This document shows positions 47,841-55,998 of a stretch of 64,000 bases of DNA, one piece after another. The notes beneath the pieces were generated by a model that saw only the letters and a program-made list of their open reading frames with translations, was not told the origin of the DNA and made no database searches. A program made the position numbers and the translations under genes. The DNA comes from an uncultured Acidimicrobiales bacterium (lineage in GTDB: Bacteria > Actinomycetota > Acidimicrobiia > Acidimicrobiales > SHLQ01), in the NCBI GenBank assembly GCA_937922235.1, contig CAKZVC010000040.1, positions 1 to 64,000 of the forward strand, given 5' to 3'. The number at the start of each line of letters is the position of its first letter. Position 1 is the stretch's first letter.

Positions 47841-48548
47841 GTGTTCACATCTACCGTGAAGCACGTGTCAAAGATTCTTGTGGTGGACGATGAGCCAATG
47901 GTGCGCGAGGTGCTATCGCAGTACCTCGCCGCAGATGGTTTCGAAGTTGTTGAGGCAGGCGATGGCGATGCGGCAGTTGCCGCTGTCACGGACGAGAACC
48001 CCGATCTGATCCTTCTCGACCTGATGTTGCCAAAGCGCAACGGCCTCGATGTGCTCGGGTTTGTCCGTGGCACATCGCAGCTGCCGGTCATCTTGCTGAC
48101 CGCTCGAGGCGACGAAGCCGACCGAGTACGTGGCCTTGAGGCCGGCGCCGACGATTACGTCGTCAAGCCGTTCTCGGCTCGCGAAGTTGTTGCCCGAGTG
48201 CGCTCGGTCCTTCGCCGCACGAACGAGACCGCCGCCGCAACCGAGATGCTGACAAACTTCGGCGATGTCACCGTCGACCCTGCTCGTTGGATCGTCACCA
48301 AGAATGGTGAAACGCTCGAGCTCCCCCGCAAAGAGTTCGAGCTTCTCAACTGCTTTCTCGCACACCCCGGTGAGGCACTCACCCGTGAAGACCTGCTGCA
48401 GAAGGTGTGGAGCAGCTCGACCGAGTGGCAAGACCCGTCAACCGTCACCGTGCACGTCCGTCGCCTCCGCGGGCGACTCGAGAACGACCCGTCAACCCCA
48501 GAGCATTTCATGACGGTCTTTGGCGTTGGCTACCGGTTCGATCCATGA
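47841..48548 (+). CDS. OmpR-family response regulator
   Basis: The protein of up to 235 residues has a receiver domain with the acidic pair Asp16-Asp17, phosphoacceptor Asp60 (LILLDLMLP) and the lysine in VVKPF. A winged-helix DNA-binding domain follows (LPRKEFELLNCFL, then TVTVHVRRLRGRLE). It should control genes in response to the kinase encoded just downstream, whose start overlaps its stop by four bases. In-frame GTG codons at 47856 and 47865 could be the true start; no clear Shine-Dalgarno is seen. Confidence 0.93.
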   Translation: MFTSTVKHVSKILVVDDEPMVREVLSQYLAADGFEVVEAGDGDAAVAAVTDENPDLILLDLMLPKRNGLDVLGFVRGTSQLPVILLTARGDEADRVRGLEAGADDYVVKPFSAREVVARVRSVLRRTNETAAATEMLTNFGDVTVDPARWIVTKNGETLELPRKEFELLNCFLAHPGEALTREDLLQKVWSSSTEWQDPSTVTVHVRRLRGRLENDPSTPEHFMTVFGVGYRFDP

Positions 48549-49744
48549 GCATGAAGCGCTGGCCGCAACTTCTGATCGGCCTAGCAGTCCTCGCCACCCT
48601 CGCTGGCCTGGCATCCACTGTCGCGACCGAGATCGTGATGGCGCCGAGCGTCAGTGAGCGCAACCAGCTCATCGCGCTACTCGGTTCGATCGCCGCGGCC
48701 TCGATTGCAATCACCGTTGTCTTCCGCTTGTTTGCGCCGCGGTCGATCACCCGGCGCATGTTGATCGCTGCGATCTCTGGCCCTGTCGTCATCGCGTCGG
48801 CACTCACGGCTGGCTCACAGTCGATGTTCCTCAACGAACACGACCTGCAGTTTTTGCTCATCCTCTTGGCCTTCGCCACGGTTCTCGGCATCGGCGTCAT
48901 GTTCACGCTGGCCCGCCCGCTCACCGAAGATCTCGCCGAGCTGACTCGGGTGGCAAAGCAAGTTGGCGCCGGCGACCTTGACGCCCGGTCCGACCTACAA
49001 CGCATCGACGAAGTCGGCGAGCTTTCGGCCGCGATCGACTCGATGGTCGACCAGATCGCCACCTCTCGAAAGGCGCGTGACGAAGCCGAACGCGAGCGGG
49101 CGTTCACACTCGCTTCGCTTAGCCACGACGCTCGAACTCCGCTGACGTCGATGCGTTTGGCCACCGAAGCACTGCTCGATGGCGTTGCCCCGGACCCCGA
49201 GCGCTACCTGCGCACCATCGCTACCGACATCACTGCGGTCGAAACGCTGATCAACGATCTCTTTACGATCGGGCAGCTCGAGAGCAACCGCCTCGAGCTT
49301 GCGTCCGGTCCGATGGATGCCATGGTTTGTGTCCACGGTGTCTCCGAGTTGATGATGCCAATCGCCCACGACAAGAACGTTCGCTTGATGGTGAGCGGGC
49401 CCGATCATCTACAGGTCACCGCCGACCCACCGCAGCTACATCGAGTGCTCTCGAACGTGGTCAGCAACGCGATCCGCCATTCTCCCGAGAACGAGGTCGT
49501 GTGCATCGAAGTCGATGAGCCAAAGCGACGCATTTCGGTGCTCGACAACGGCTCGGGTTTCCCAGCCGACTTCTGCCTCGAAGCGTTCCAGCCCTTCCGC
49601 CGCCACGACGAAGCTCGAGAGCGAGCTCAAGGCGGTGCCGGCCTAGGCCTCGCGGTGGCAAAGGGCATCATCGAAGCCCTCGATGGCCGCATCTGGGCTG
49701 ACCCCGGCCCCGGCGGCGCCGTCCACATAGAACTGCCGGGTTGA
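48545..49744 (+). CDS. Sensor histidine kinase
   Basis: The 399-residue protein has four membrane segments or so in the first 130 residues, a HAMP-like linker (LTEDLAELTRVAKQVGAGDL), the phosphoacceptor box SLSHDARTPLTSM, the N box NVVSNAIRHSP and G boxes DNGSGFP and GGAGLGLAVAKGI. No large outside sensor domain is present, so it may sense a membrane state. The start overlaps the regulator gene (ATGA). A strong inverted repeat starts ten bases after its stop. Confidence 0.92.
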   Translation: MSMKRWPQLLIGLAVLATLAGLASTVATEIVMAPSVSERNQLIALLGSIAAASIAITVVFRLFAPRSITRRMLIAAISGPVVIASALTAGSQSMFLNEHDLQFLLILLAFATVLGIGVMFTLARPLTEDLAELTRVAKQVGAGDLDARSDLQRIDEVGELSAAIDSMVDQIATSRKARDEAERERAFTLASLSHDARTPLTSMRLATEALLDGVAPDPERYLRTIATDITAVETLINDLFTIGQLESNRLELASGPMDAMVCVHGVSELMMPIAHDKNVRLMVSGPDHLQVTADPPQLHRVLSNVVSNAIRHSPENEVVCIEVDEPKRRISVLDNGSGFPADFCLEAFQPFRRHDEARERAQGGAGLGLAVAKGIIEALDGRIWADPGPGGAVHIELPG

Positions 49745-49753
49745 CGCTTCTCC

Positions 49754-49802
49754 AAAATTTCGTGGTTTCGACACACGTCATGTGTTGAAACGACGAAATT
49801 TT
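49754..49802. terminator. Bidirectional hairpin between converging genes
   Basis: Arms of 22 bases (49754-49775 and 49781-49802) pair with two mismatches around a 5-base loop, starting AAAATTTCG and ending CGAAATTTT, so each strand gives a hairpin followed by T bases. The right arm touches the stop codon of the minus-strand gene. It should end transcripts from both sides. Confidence 0.8.
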
Positions 49803-50395
49803 CAGCGTCGAGCGAGTTCGCCATTGAGGAGGGCGACGCCTGGCTCGGGGTTGTCGACGGTGACGACGAAGACTCGACCGTCGTTCAGGTCAAGGCGGAT
49901 GCCCGGACCCGCACGCAGCACGACCGCTGCTTGACGCAGGAACTTCAGTGTTCCCCGGTAGCCCCAGCCGCCCCACTCGGTTGGGCGCACGTCGATCACG
50001 CTGGCGGTCTCGATCTGGCCGACGTCGATGTGGGTGCTCGGCCAGGGCAGCACGCCGTACTTCACGTGGAGGCCAGCGGCGTCGGCGGTGACGTGGATCG
50101 ACGATAAGGCAAAGGCCAACAGTCCAGCGAGCACAAGGAGTCCTGCGACCAGAATGGGGAGGTCGGGAACAAACAGCAGCCCGACTCCGACAGCGACGAT
50201 TCCCGCGGAGAGCAGAGCAAGCCAGCGACTCGACAATGTCGAGTTCCAGAAGGCCTTTTGACCGGGTGCGAGGTCCATGATCGGCGCATCGGGGGTATCA
50301 CCTCGGACCAGGTTGCGCCGCATCTGCAGTACGGCGACCGCTAGTACCGCTCCCACGAGGAGAACGCCGATTCCACCTGCGGTGAGTTCACTCAT
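49802..50395 (-). CDS. Membrane protein paired with a GntR regulator
   Basis: The 197-residue protein has an N-terminal membrane segment (about 5-25), two more at about 58-98, and a soluble beta-rich C-terminus with GGWGYRGTLKFLRQAAVVLR and DNPEPGVALLNGELAR, resembling proteins often encoded after small GntR regulators in actinobacteria. The domain may be PH-like. Its start overlaps the GntR stop (ATGA). The role is not known. Confidence 0.7.
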   Translation of the reverse strand: MSELTAGGIGVLLVGAVLAVAVLQMRRNLVRGDTPDAPIMDLAPGQKAFWNSTLSSRWLALLSAGIVAVGVGLLFVPDLPILVAGLLVLAGLLAFALSSIHVTADAAGLHVKYGVLPWPSTHIDVGQIETASVIDVRPTEWGGWGYRGTLKFLRQAAVVLRAGPGIRLDLNDGRVFVVTVDNPEPGVALLNGELARR

Positions 50396-50739
50396 AACTG
50401 TCCTTCCATTAGGTGTCGTATGTCTGCGTCGGCAAGGCCTTGTTGCCTCGCTTCTTGCACGAACTGCTTGGCGAGCTGCACGATGTCGGCCCGTTGGGGC
50501 GCCTGGTTCGTGACGAGCGTCCCGCGTCCCCGCCGAACTTCGAGCAGGCCTTCTTCTTGCAGGGTCTTGTAGGCCCGAAGCATCGTGTGAATGTTCACGC
50601 CAAGGCTCTTTGCCAGCTCTTTGGCCGGCGGGAGTTTGTCCCCTGGCCCAGGATCACCAGCAGCGATCGCCTTGCGGAGTTGTCCGGCAAGTTGATCGTG
50701 CAGCGGGTGCGCTGACTGCAAGTCGACCGTAAGTAACAT
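50392..50739 (-). CDS. GntR-family regulator (YtrA-like, short)
   Basis: The 115-residue protein has a winged helix with HDQLAGQLRKAIAAGDPGPGDKLPPAKELAKSLGVN, the GntR recognition pattern, and only a short helical C-terminus in place of an effector domain, as in the YtrA subfamily. It likely represses its own operon and perhaps neighbours. The ATG at 50739 touches a perfect palindrome that overlaps the predicted -10, and it has no Shine-Dalgarno, so the mRNA may be leaderless. Confidence 0.88.
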   Translation of the reverse strand: MLLTVDLQSAHPLHDQLAGQLRKAIAAGDPGPGDKLPPAKELAKSLGVNIHTMLRAYKTLQEEGLLEVRRGRGTLVTNQAPQRADIVQLAKQFVQEARQQGLADADIRHLMEGQL

Positions 50740-50775
50740 AGTTATAGTTAAACTATAACTACCCGAACTTGTCAA
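50740..50775 (-). promoter_or_regulatory. GntR promoter with perfect operator palindrome
   Basis: AGTTATAGTT-A-AACTATAACT (50740-50760) is a perfect inverted repeat next to the GntR start codon. On the minus strand TTGACA (50775-50770) lies 17 bases before TTTAAC (50752-50747), so the -10 sits inside the palindrome. Transcription would begin at or within a base or two of the ATG. Autoregulation is the simplest reading. Confidence 0.75.
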
Positions 50776-50789
50776 GAGGTACTTCTCCC

Positions 50790-50828
50790 CGAGTGACGAA
50801 TTGGGGACTGTCCCTAATTCGTCACTCG
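50790..50828. repeat. REP-like palindrome, GGGACTGTCCC family, copy 3
   Basis: Two 19-nt arms (50790-50808 and 50810-50828) flank a central T with one mismatch. Compared with copies 1 and 2, the outer stem has GTGACG/CGTCAC in place of GTGGCG/CGCCAC, a compensated change that keeps the pairing. It lies between divergent genes. Confidence 0.88.
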
Positions 50829-50859
50829 CTGGTCGCCGACTGCTCACTAGGCTGAGCCG

Positions 50860-51561
50860 ATGACTGCCGTCGAGGAGCCCCCAGCGTTTGCGGCGCCATC
50901 GGGTCCAAAGGTCATCCGGGAACTCACCGGCCTCGTGCAGATCCCGCGGCTCCTCCTCAGGGCGCCAAAGTTCCCCGGACTTCCCCGAGGCAACCAAACC
51001 GTCGTCATCGTTCCCGGCTACAGCACGAACGACCTCGTCACCCTGCCGATGCGAGCCGCGCTTCGCGCTCTTGGCCACACGCCCTCAGGCTGGGGGTTCG
51101 GCGTGAACTGGGGCGAGGTCGAAGAGATGCTCCCAAAGGTCATCGACATGGTTGAGCGCCGCGTTGAACAGACCGGCCAACCCACCACGATGATCGGCTG
51201 GAGCAACGGTGGCATCTTCGCCCGCGAGACCGCCCGCGATCGTCCCGAGCTCGTTCGTCGAGTCATCACGATCGGCACGCCGATCGTTGGCGGGCCTCGT
51301 TACACCCGAGGCGCTGGCCTGTTCGCCCCGGAGGAACTCGACCGCATCGAGTCGGTAGTGGACGAACGGAACCTTCGCCCGATCGAACAACCCGTGACAT
51401 CGATTTACAGCGAAGCCGACAACATCGTCGACTGGCGCGCATGCATCGACACAATGAGTCCACGGGTCGAGAACATTGCGATCAACTCAACCCATGCCGG
51501 GATGGTGATCGACCCCGACGTATGGACGATCATCGCCAAGCGACTTGCGGAGGACGCATGA
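50860..51561 (+). CDS. Alpha/beta hydrolase (lipase/esterase-like)
   Basis: The 233-residue protein has VVIVPGYSTND, the nucleophile elbow GWSNGG (Ser115), VITIGTPIVGG, an acid candidate in SIYSEADNIVDW and a His in STHAGMV. This is the pattern of short PGAP1- or triacylglycerol lipase-like hydrolases. There is no signal peptide. The SDR gene overlaps by four bases (ATGA), so the two work together or share control. Confidence 0.85.
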   Translation: MTAVEEPPAFAAPSGPKVIRELTGLVQIPRLLLRAPKFPGLPRGNQTVVIVPGYSTNDLVTLPMRAALRALGHTPSGWGFGVNWGEVEEMLPKVIDMVERRVEQTGQPTTMIGWSNGGIFARETARDRPELVRRVITIGTPIVGGPRYTRGAGLFAPEELDRIESVVDERNLRPIEQPVTSIYSEADNIVDWRACIDTMSPRVENIAINSTHAGMVIDPDVWTIIAKRLAEDA

Positions 51562-52370
51562 AAGATCTCACCGGGTGGGTTGTCGCGATCACTGGCGCTG
51601 CTTCAGGCATCGGCCGAGCGCTCGCTGTCGAGCTTGCTGATCATGGCTGCCCACTCGCCCTGTGTGATGTCGACGAGGTGGGTCTTGCCCGCACGTCCGA
51701 CATGGTGAGCGCGAAGGTTCCCACAACCACCTCGGTCGTCGACGTCTCCGATCGTGATGCGATGTACGGATGGGCCGAGCAGGTCGTGGCCGATCACGGC
51801 GGAGTCAACATGATCATCAACAACGCCGGCGTGAACCTCAGCCACGATGCCGAGACCCAGTCGATCGCCGATGTCGAGTGGGTGATGGACATTGACTTCT
51901 GGGGAGTCGTCCACGGGACGCAAGCCTTCCTCCCCCACCTTAAGGCGTCAGGCAACGGCCACGTCGTCAACATCTCATCGGTCTTCGGCCTGGTCAGCAT
52001 TCCATCGCAGTCGGCGTACAACGCAGCCAAGTTCGCCGTACGCGGCTACACCGATGCGCTTCGTATGGAACTCGAGCTCGAGGACGCTCCAGTGTCAGCC
52101 ACCACGATCCATCCCGGTGGAATCAAGACGAACATCGTGCGCAATGGACGTGGCCAAAACCATCAACAATCGATCGAACGGTTCGACCAGGTGGCTATGA
52201 GCACCCCCGAGAAGGCCGCCCGTCAGATCGTCAAAGCAGTCGAGCGCGACCGGCGCCGGGCGCTCATCGGGCCCGACGCCAAGGTCTTCGACGCCGCGTC
52301 TCGACTGCCCGCACGGGTGAGCCAGGGGATCGTGAAAGCGCTAGCCAAACGAAATCTCGCGGACGAGTAG
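51558..52370 (+). CDS. Short-chain dehydrogenase/reductase
   Basis: The 270-residue protein has the NAD(P)-binding TGAASGIG (12-19), NNAGV, the catalytic Ser in NISSVFG and YNAAK. All catalytic residues are intact. It oxidises or reduces an alcohol or ketone in the cytoplasm; the C-terminus resembles SDRs acting on lipid-like substrates. GGAGG lies before the ATG, which overlaps the hydrolase stop. Confidence 0.92.
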   Translation: MKDLTGWVVAITGAASGIGRALAVELADHGCPLALCDVDEVGLARTSDMVSAKVPTTTSVVDVSDRDAMYGWAEQVVADHGGVNMIINNAGVNLSHDAETQSIADVEWVMDIDFWGVVHGTQAFLPHLKASGNGHVVNISSVFGLVSIPSQSAYNAAKFAVRGYTDALRMELELEDAPVSATTIHPGGIKTNIVRNGRGQNHQQSIERFDQVAMSTPEKAARQIVKAVERDRRRALIGPDAKVFDAASRLPARVSQGIVKALAKRNLADE

Positions 52371-52436
52371 ATCTCCGTCTTCATTCGTAGGCGATCTGTC
52401 ATTGATCTCTCGAACACAAGCGTCGAGACTTAACGC

Positions 52437-53627
52437 GTGCGGCTCCACCGCCCAGTCTCGCTGGGCTATCTCCCGAAAGACACAGGGAAGGGCATCACCC
52501 GACTCTCGGGTCTTGAAGGGCTGACCCGATCGCTCCTCATGGGAACAGTCCCACTCATCGCACTCGACCGACTGGGGTCGAAGGCAGCCGTATCGCAGGC
52601 ATACGCCGCCGGTGCGGCATTGACCTTGCTCATTACGTTGAACCTCGGGCGTCTCGAGGAGCGGATCGCTCGACGCTACGTGATGACCTTTGGGATCGTC
52701 TCGCTGTTTGCCGCAGCGCTGTTGTTTATCGTCGATGCCGTTCCCGCGTTCGTTGTAGCCGTTGGCCTCCGCTCGACAGCTGCCTCGACGTTCTCGGTGC
52801 TGGTCACGTTGTACGTCATGGACTTCATCGGAAAGAGCGAACTGACCCGGTTGGAATCGAACCGCATGGTCCTCAACGGCGTCGGCTGGTTGATCGGCCC
52901 CAGCCTTGGACTGTGGCTGGCGAACAACGTTGACGAGTCGGCACCGTTTCTTCTAAGCGCGGGCCTCTCCGTGTGCTTGCTGGCCTACTACTGGTGGCTC
53001 CGCTTTGAGAGCTACAACATCATCTCCGAGGCAAAGTCAACCGTCGGCAGCCCCCTCAAAAACGTTCCACGCTTCTTCAGCCAGAAATACCTGCGGATTG
53101 CCTATGTCATCACATTCACTCGGGCGCTGTTCTGGGTTGCGCTCTTCGTCTTCGCTCCGATCTACATCGTTGAAGCTGGGTTAGCCGACTGGGTTGCAGG
53201 TGGCTTTCTAAGTCTGGTCGCCGGCCTCCTCCTGGCAGCGCCTCTCACCCGAAAGCTCGCCGACAAGATCGGCACCCGAGCTGTGGTCAACCGAGGGTTC
53301 GCTGTTGTGGCCGTCTCGATGCTGGTGCTCGCACTCCTGGGCGAACCACGAGAACTTGGGATCGTGTTCTGGCTAACCGCTGCCATTGGTGCGTCGACGA
53401 TCGATATCGTCGGCAACATCCCGTTCATGCGGATGGTCAAGCCTCGCGAGCGAGTCGCGATGGCGACGGTGTTTTCGACCTGGCGGGAAATGTCGGCACT
53501 TGTCTCGCCGTTGCTTGCGGCCCTCGTTCTCGGCGTGGGCCTCCCCTTCTCTGCCTTCCTCACCATCATCGCGATACTCGCCGCGGCGGCAGCCATCGTT
53601 GCCATGCGACTCCCCCGACGTCTCTAG
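52437..53627 (+). CDS. MFS transporter
   Basis: The 396-residue protein has about 11-12 membrane segments and two halves, with a short basic loop in the middle and the motif-A-like stretch LTRKLADKIGTRAVVNRG. It should be an inner-membrane efflux or uptake carrier; the substrate is unknown. The GTG start at 52437 lacks a clear ribosome site. Its stop TAG overlaps the stop of the converging ABC permease gene as CTAG. Confidence 0.8.
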   Translation: MRLHRPVSLGYLPKDTGKGITRLSGLEGLTRSLLMGTVPLIALDRLGSKAAVSQAYAAGAALTLLITLNLGRLEERIARRYVMTFGIVSLFAAALLFIVDAVPAFVVAVGLRSTAASTFSVLVTLYVMDFIGKSELTRLESNRMVLNGVGWLIGPSLGLWLANNVDESAPFLLSAGLSVCLLAYYWWLRFESYNIISEAKSTVGSPLKNVPRFFSQKYLRIAYVITFTRALFWVALFVFAPIYIVEAGLADWVAGGFLSLVAGLLLAAPLTRKLADKIGTRAVVNRGFAVVAVSMLVLALLGEPRELGIVFWLTAAIGASTIDIVGNIPFMRMVKPRERVAMATVFSTWREMSALVSPLLAALVLGVGLPFSAFLTIIAILAAAAAIVAMRLPRRL

Positions 53628-54379
53628 AGCGCCCGGGACACCTGCCTAGATCGCACGAGCCAGACAACGGTGCTTATGACGAGGATGCCGACGACCTTGA
53701 CCAAGTGATCTTGGCCATCGCCGATGTCGAGCCATGGTTCTTGCGCCGCACGGATGACATGGGTCAGCGGCATCCATGCAGCGATCGATCGCATCGTGTC
53801 GGTGAGCGCTTCGGGAGGTGGCCCGCCTCCAGCGAGAAGGAACATCGGGAAGAAGAGCGTAAGACCGAAACCCGATGCTGCGCGAGCGCTTGGATAGAAC
53901 ATGCCAAGCGCGACCCCGAGGCTGACAAAGGCCAACGTTCCGAGAGCGATGCCGAGCAAGGTTGCTGGTGCGTCACTCAGCTCGGGTACGCCATCGCCCC
54001 CGAACTGCGCTGCGAGAAGAAGCACGCCGAAACTCACCAGCGCGAACGTGACTCCACATAGGTACTGGACGGTCGGGAAGACCCAGCGAGGAAATCCTGC
54101 CGTGTCGTAGCGACGGAGGACGCCTTGTTCTCGATACCCAGCAACCCGCACCGGCACCATCAGCAGACCGATGGCCGAGAGGACGACGCCGAAGTATGCC
54201 GCCACATAGAAATGGCTTGGGTTGATGAACTCGAAGCCCGAGTCGTTCGTGTCGGTTCCAAAGACACCGCCAAGCACCAGCACGGTGATGACCGGGAACC
54301 CGATGACAAAGACCAGCACTTGGGATTCGCGAAGGAACAGTCGCATTTCGCTGCGATAGAGGCGCAAGAGCACGCTCAT
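53624..54379 (-). CDS. ABC-2 type exporter permease
   Basis: The 251-residue protein has six membrane segments and the pattern YREQGVLRRYDTAGFPRW, then LGVALGMFYPSARAASGFGLTLFFPMFLLAGG, as in ABC-2 (DrrB-like) permeases. With the overlapping ATPase gene upstream it forms an exporter, probably of a drug, lipid or peptide. The start overlaps the ATPase stop (ATGA). The carried compound is unknown. Confidence 0.9.
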   Translation of the reverse strand: MSVLLRLYRSEMRLFLRESQVLVFVIGFPVITVLVLGGVFGTDTNDSGFEFINPSHFYVAAYFGVVLSAIGLLMVPVRVAGYREQGVLRRYDTAGFPRWVFPTVQYLCGVTFALVSFGVLLLAAQFGGDGVPELSDAPATLLGIALGTLAFVSLGVALGMFYPSARAASGFGLTLFFPMFLLAGGGPPPEALTDTMRSIAAWMPLTHVIRAAQEPWLDIGDGQDHLVKVVGILVISTVVWLVRSRQVSRAL

Positions 54380-55287
54380 GCCGCCACCTCCTCTGCGGAG
54401 AGAATCGTCTGCAGTGCATCCTCGAGACTCGAGGGGGCTACCCGAAGTGGGACATCACCCATGCCACGTTCGACCAGTCCATGTCCGAGCCGAGCGACGA
54501 TCGTCGGGGCACCAACGACCTCAACATCGCTCCCCGACTGCGTTGCCTGAACAACGCCGGGAATGCGACTGCACCACTCAACATCTAACGCGGTGGAAGT
54601 GAACCGCACCCTGGTTCCCACGCCGTAGGTGTCGATCAACTCATCGGGCGTTCCCGTCGCCAGCGCCCGCCCTTGCGACATGACCGTGACACGATCGCAC
54701 AAGGCTTCGGCTTCTTCCATGAAGTGCGTCACCAGCACGATGGTGGCGCCAGCATCTCGAACCTCGTGGATCAGCTTCCACACCGAACGCCGAGCATCAG
54801 GATCGAGGCCTTGGGTGAGCTCGTCGAGAAATACGAGCTCAGGGTTGTTGAGCAGGGCCAACGCCAGAAACAGCCGCTGGCGCTGACCACCCGACAGCGA
54901 ACCAAACGGAGCCCGAGCGAGAGGCTTCAGCTTCCACCGTTCAAGTGCGCGATCAGCCTGCGTTGACGTATCGGCGAAGAGGCGGATCGCTTCGCCCACT
55001 CGCAGTCGGTCTGGCAGCTGGGAGTCTTGGAGTTGACTCCCGACTCGCCCCCGCAACGCACTCCGTTCCGCTATCGGGTCGTGACCGAGAACCCGAACGG
55101 TCCCAGCGTCGGGCTTTCGCAAGCCTTGGGCACACTCGACCGACGTGGTCTTGCCGGCGCCATTCGTCCCGAGGATTCCGAAGATCTCTCCTTGCTCGAC
55201 CCGTAGGTTGAGGTCGTCGACGACGGTGGCTTGGCCGTACCGCTTTTGCAGGCCTTGGATGGTCAGTACTGGTTGATGCGTGTTCAT
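54376..55287 (-). CDS. ABC-2 exporter ATP-binding protein
   Basis: The 303-residue protein has Walker A GTNGAGKTT, a Q-loop (VGSQLQDSQLP), the signature LSGGQRQRLFLALALL and Walker B LVFLDELTQGLDPD, with Glu to Leu around the catalytic position replaced as DELTQGLD, which keeps the acid. The C-terminal 80 residues follow the DrrA pattern. It powers the permease encoded downstream. It lies 54 bases after the response regulator gene, so the four genes form a likely operon. Confidence 0.92.
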   Translation of the reverse strand: MNTHQPVLTIQGLQKRYGQATVVDDLNLRVEQGEIFGILGTNGAGKTTSVECAQGLRKPDAGTVRVLGHDPIAERSALRGRVGSQLQDSQLPDRLRVGEAIRLFADTSTQADRALERWKLKPLARAPFGSLSGGQRQRLFLALALLNNPELVFLDELTQGLDPDARRSVWKLIHEVRDAGATIVLVTHFMEEAEALCDRVTVMSQGRALATGTPDELIDTYGVGTRVRFTSTALDVEWCSRIPGVVQATQSGSDVEVVGAPTIVARLGHGLVERGMGDVPLRVAPSSLEDALQTILSAEEVAA

Positions 55288-55341
55288 GCATCAACCCTGC
55301 AGAATCGCTGGGTCGCTGTCGTCCTCCCACGGGTTGGTTCT

Positions 55342-55998
55342 CTACTCCGCCCGAGGGTCGACAAGACCGTGCTGGTAGGCGTAGACGATCGCGCCAGCGC
55401 GGTCGCGAGTACCGAGCTTCATGAAGATCGATCCGACATGGCTCTTCACGGTAGCCAGGCCGACGATCAGCTCTTCGGCGATCTCGCCATTCGTGAGACC
55501 ACGGGCCATCGCCCGCAAAACTTCGTTCTCTCGGTCGGTGAGCTGCTCGGCGTCTTCGGCCCGTGCCACCACTGGCAACACGTGCTGGCGATGATGTGCC
55601 AACACCCGAGGCGTGACGATTGGATCGAGCCACGATCCGCCGTCTGCCACGGTTCTCGTGGCCCGAATCAGGTCGGCAGCGGGTGCCTCTTTCAAGATGA
55701 ACCCGGCCGCCCCGGCATCGATAGCGCCCCACAAGATTTCGTCTTCATCGAATGTGGTCAGAATGAGAACTGGTGGGCCGTCATCGGCTCTGATGCGTCG
55801 GGTGGCTTCGATGCCGTCCATGCCTCGCATTCGAATATCCATCACCACAACATCGACTGTCTCACGGCTGAGCTGCTCGAGCGCTTCGGAACCATCGCTG
55901 GCTTCGCACACGACCTCAAAGTCTTCCTCGCTTGCGAGAATGCGCACGAGCCCCTCACGAATGAGCGCCTGGTCGTCGACCAGCAGAATTCGGATCAC
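55342..55998 (-). CDS. NarL/LuxR-family response regulator
   Basis: The 218-residue protein has a receiver domain with Asp8-Asp9, phosphoacceptor Asp54 (VVVMDIRMRGMDG) and LKEAP, followed by a LuxR-type helix-turn-helix (LTDRENEVLRAMARGLTNGEIAEEL, then TVKSHVGSIFMKL). The GTG at 55998 is chosen because it overlaps the kinase stop (GTGA). It likely turns on the ABC exporter genes directly downstream. Confidence 0.93.
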   Translation of the reverse strand: MIRILLVDDQALIREGLVRILASEEDFEVVCEASDGSEALEQLSRETVDVVVMDIRMRGMDGIEATRRIRADDGPPVLILTTFDEDEILWGAIDAGAAGFILKEAPAADLIRATRTVADGGSWLDPIVTPRVLAHHRQHVLPVVARAEDAEQLTDRENEVLRAMARGLTNGEIAEELIVGLATVKSHVGSIFMKLGTRDRAGAIVYAYQHGLVDPRAE

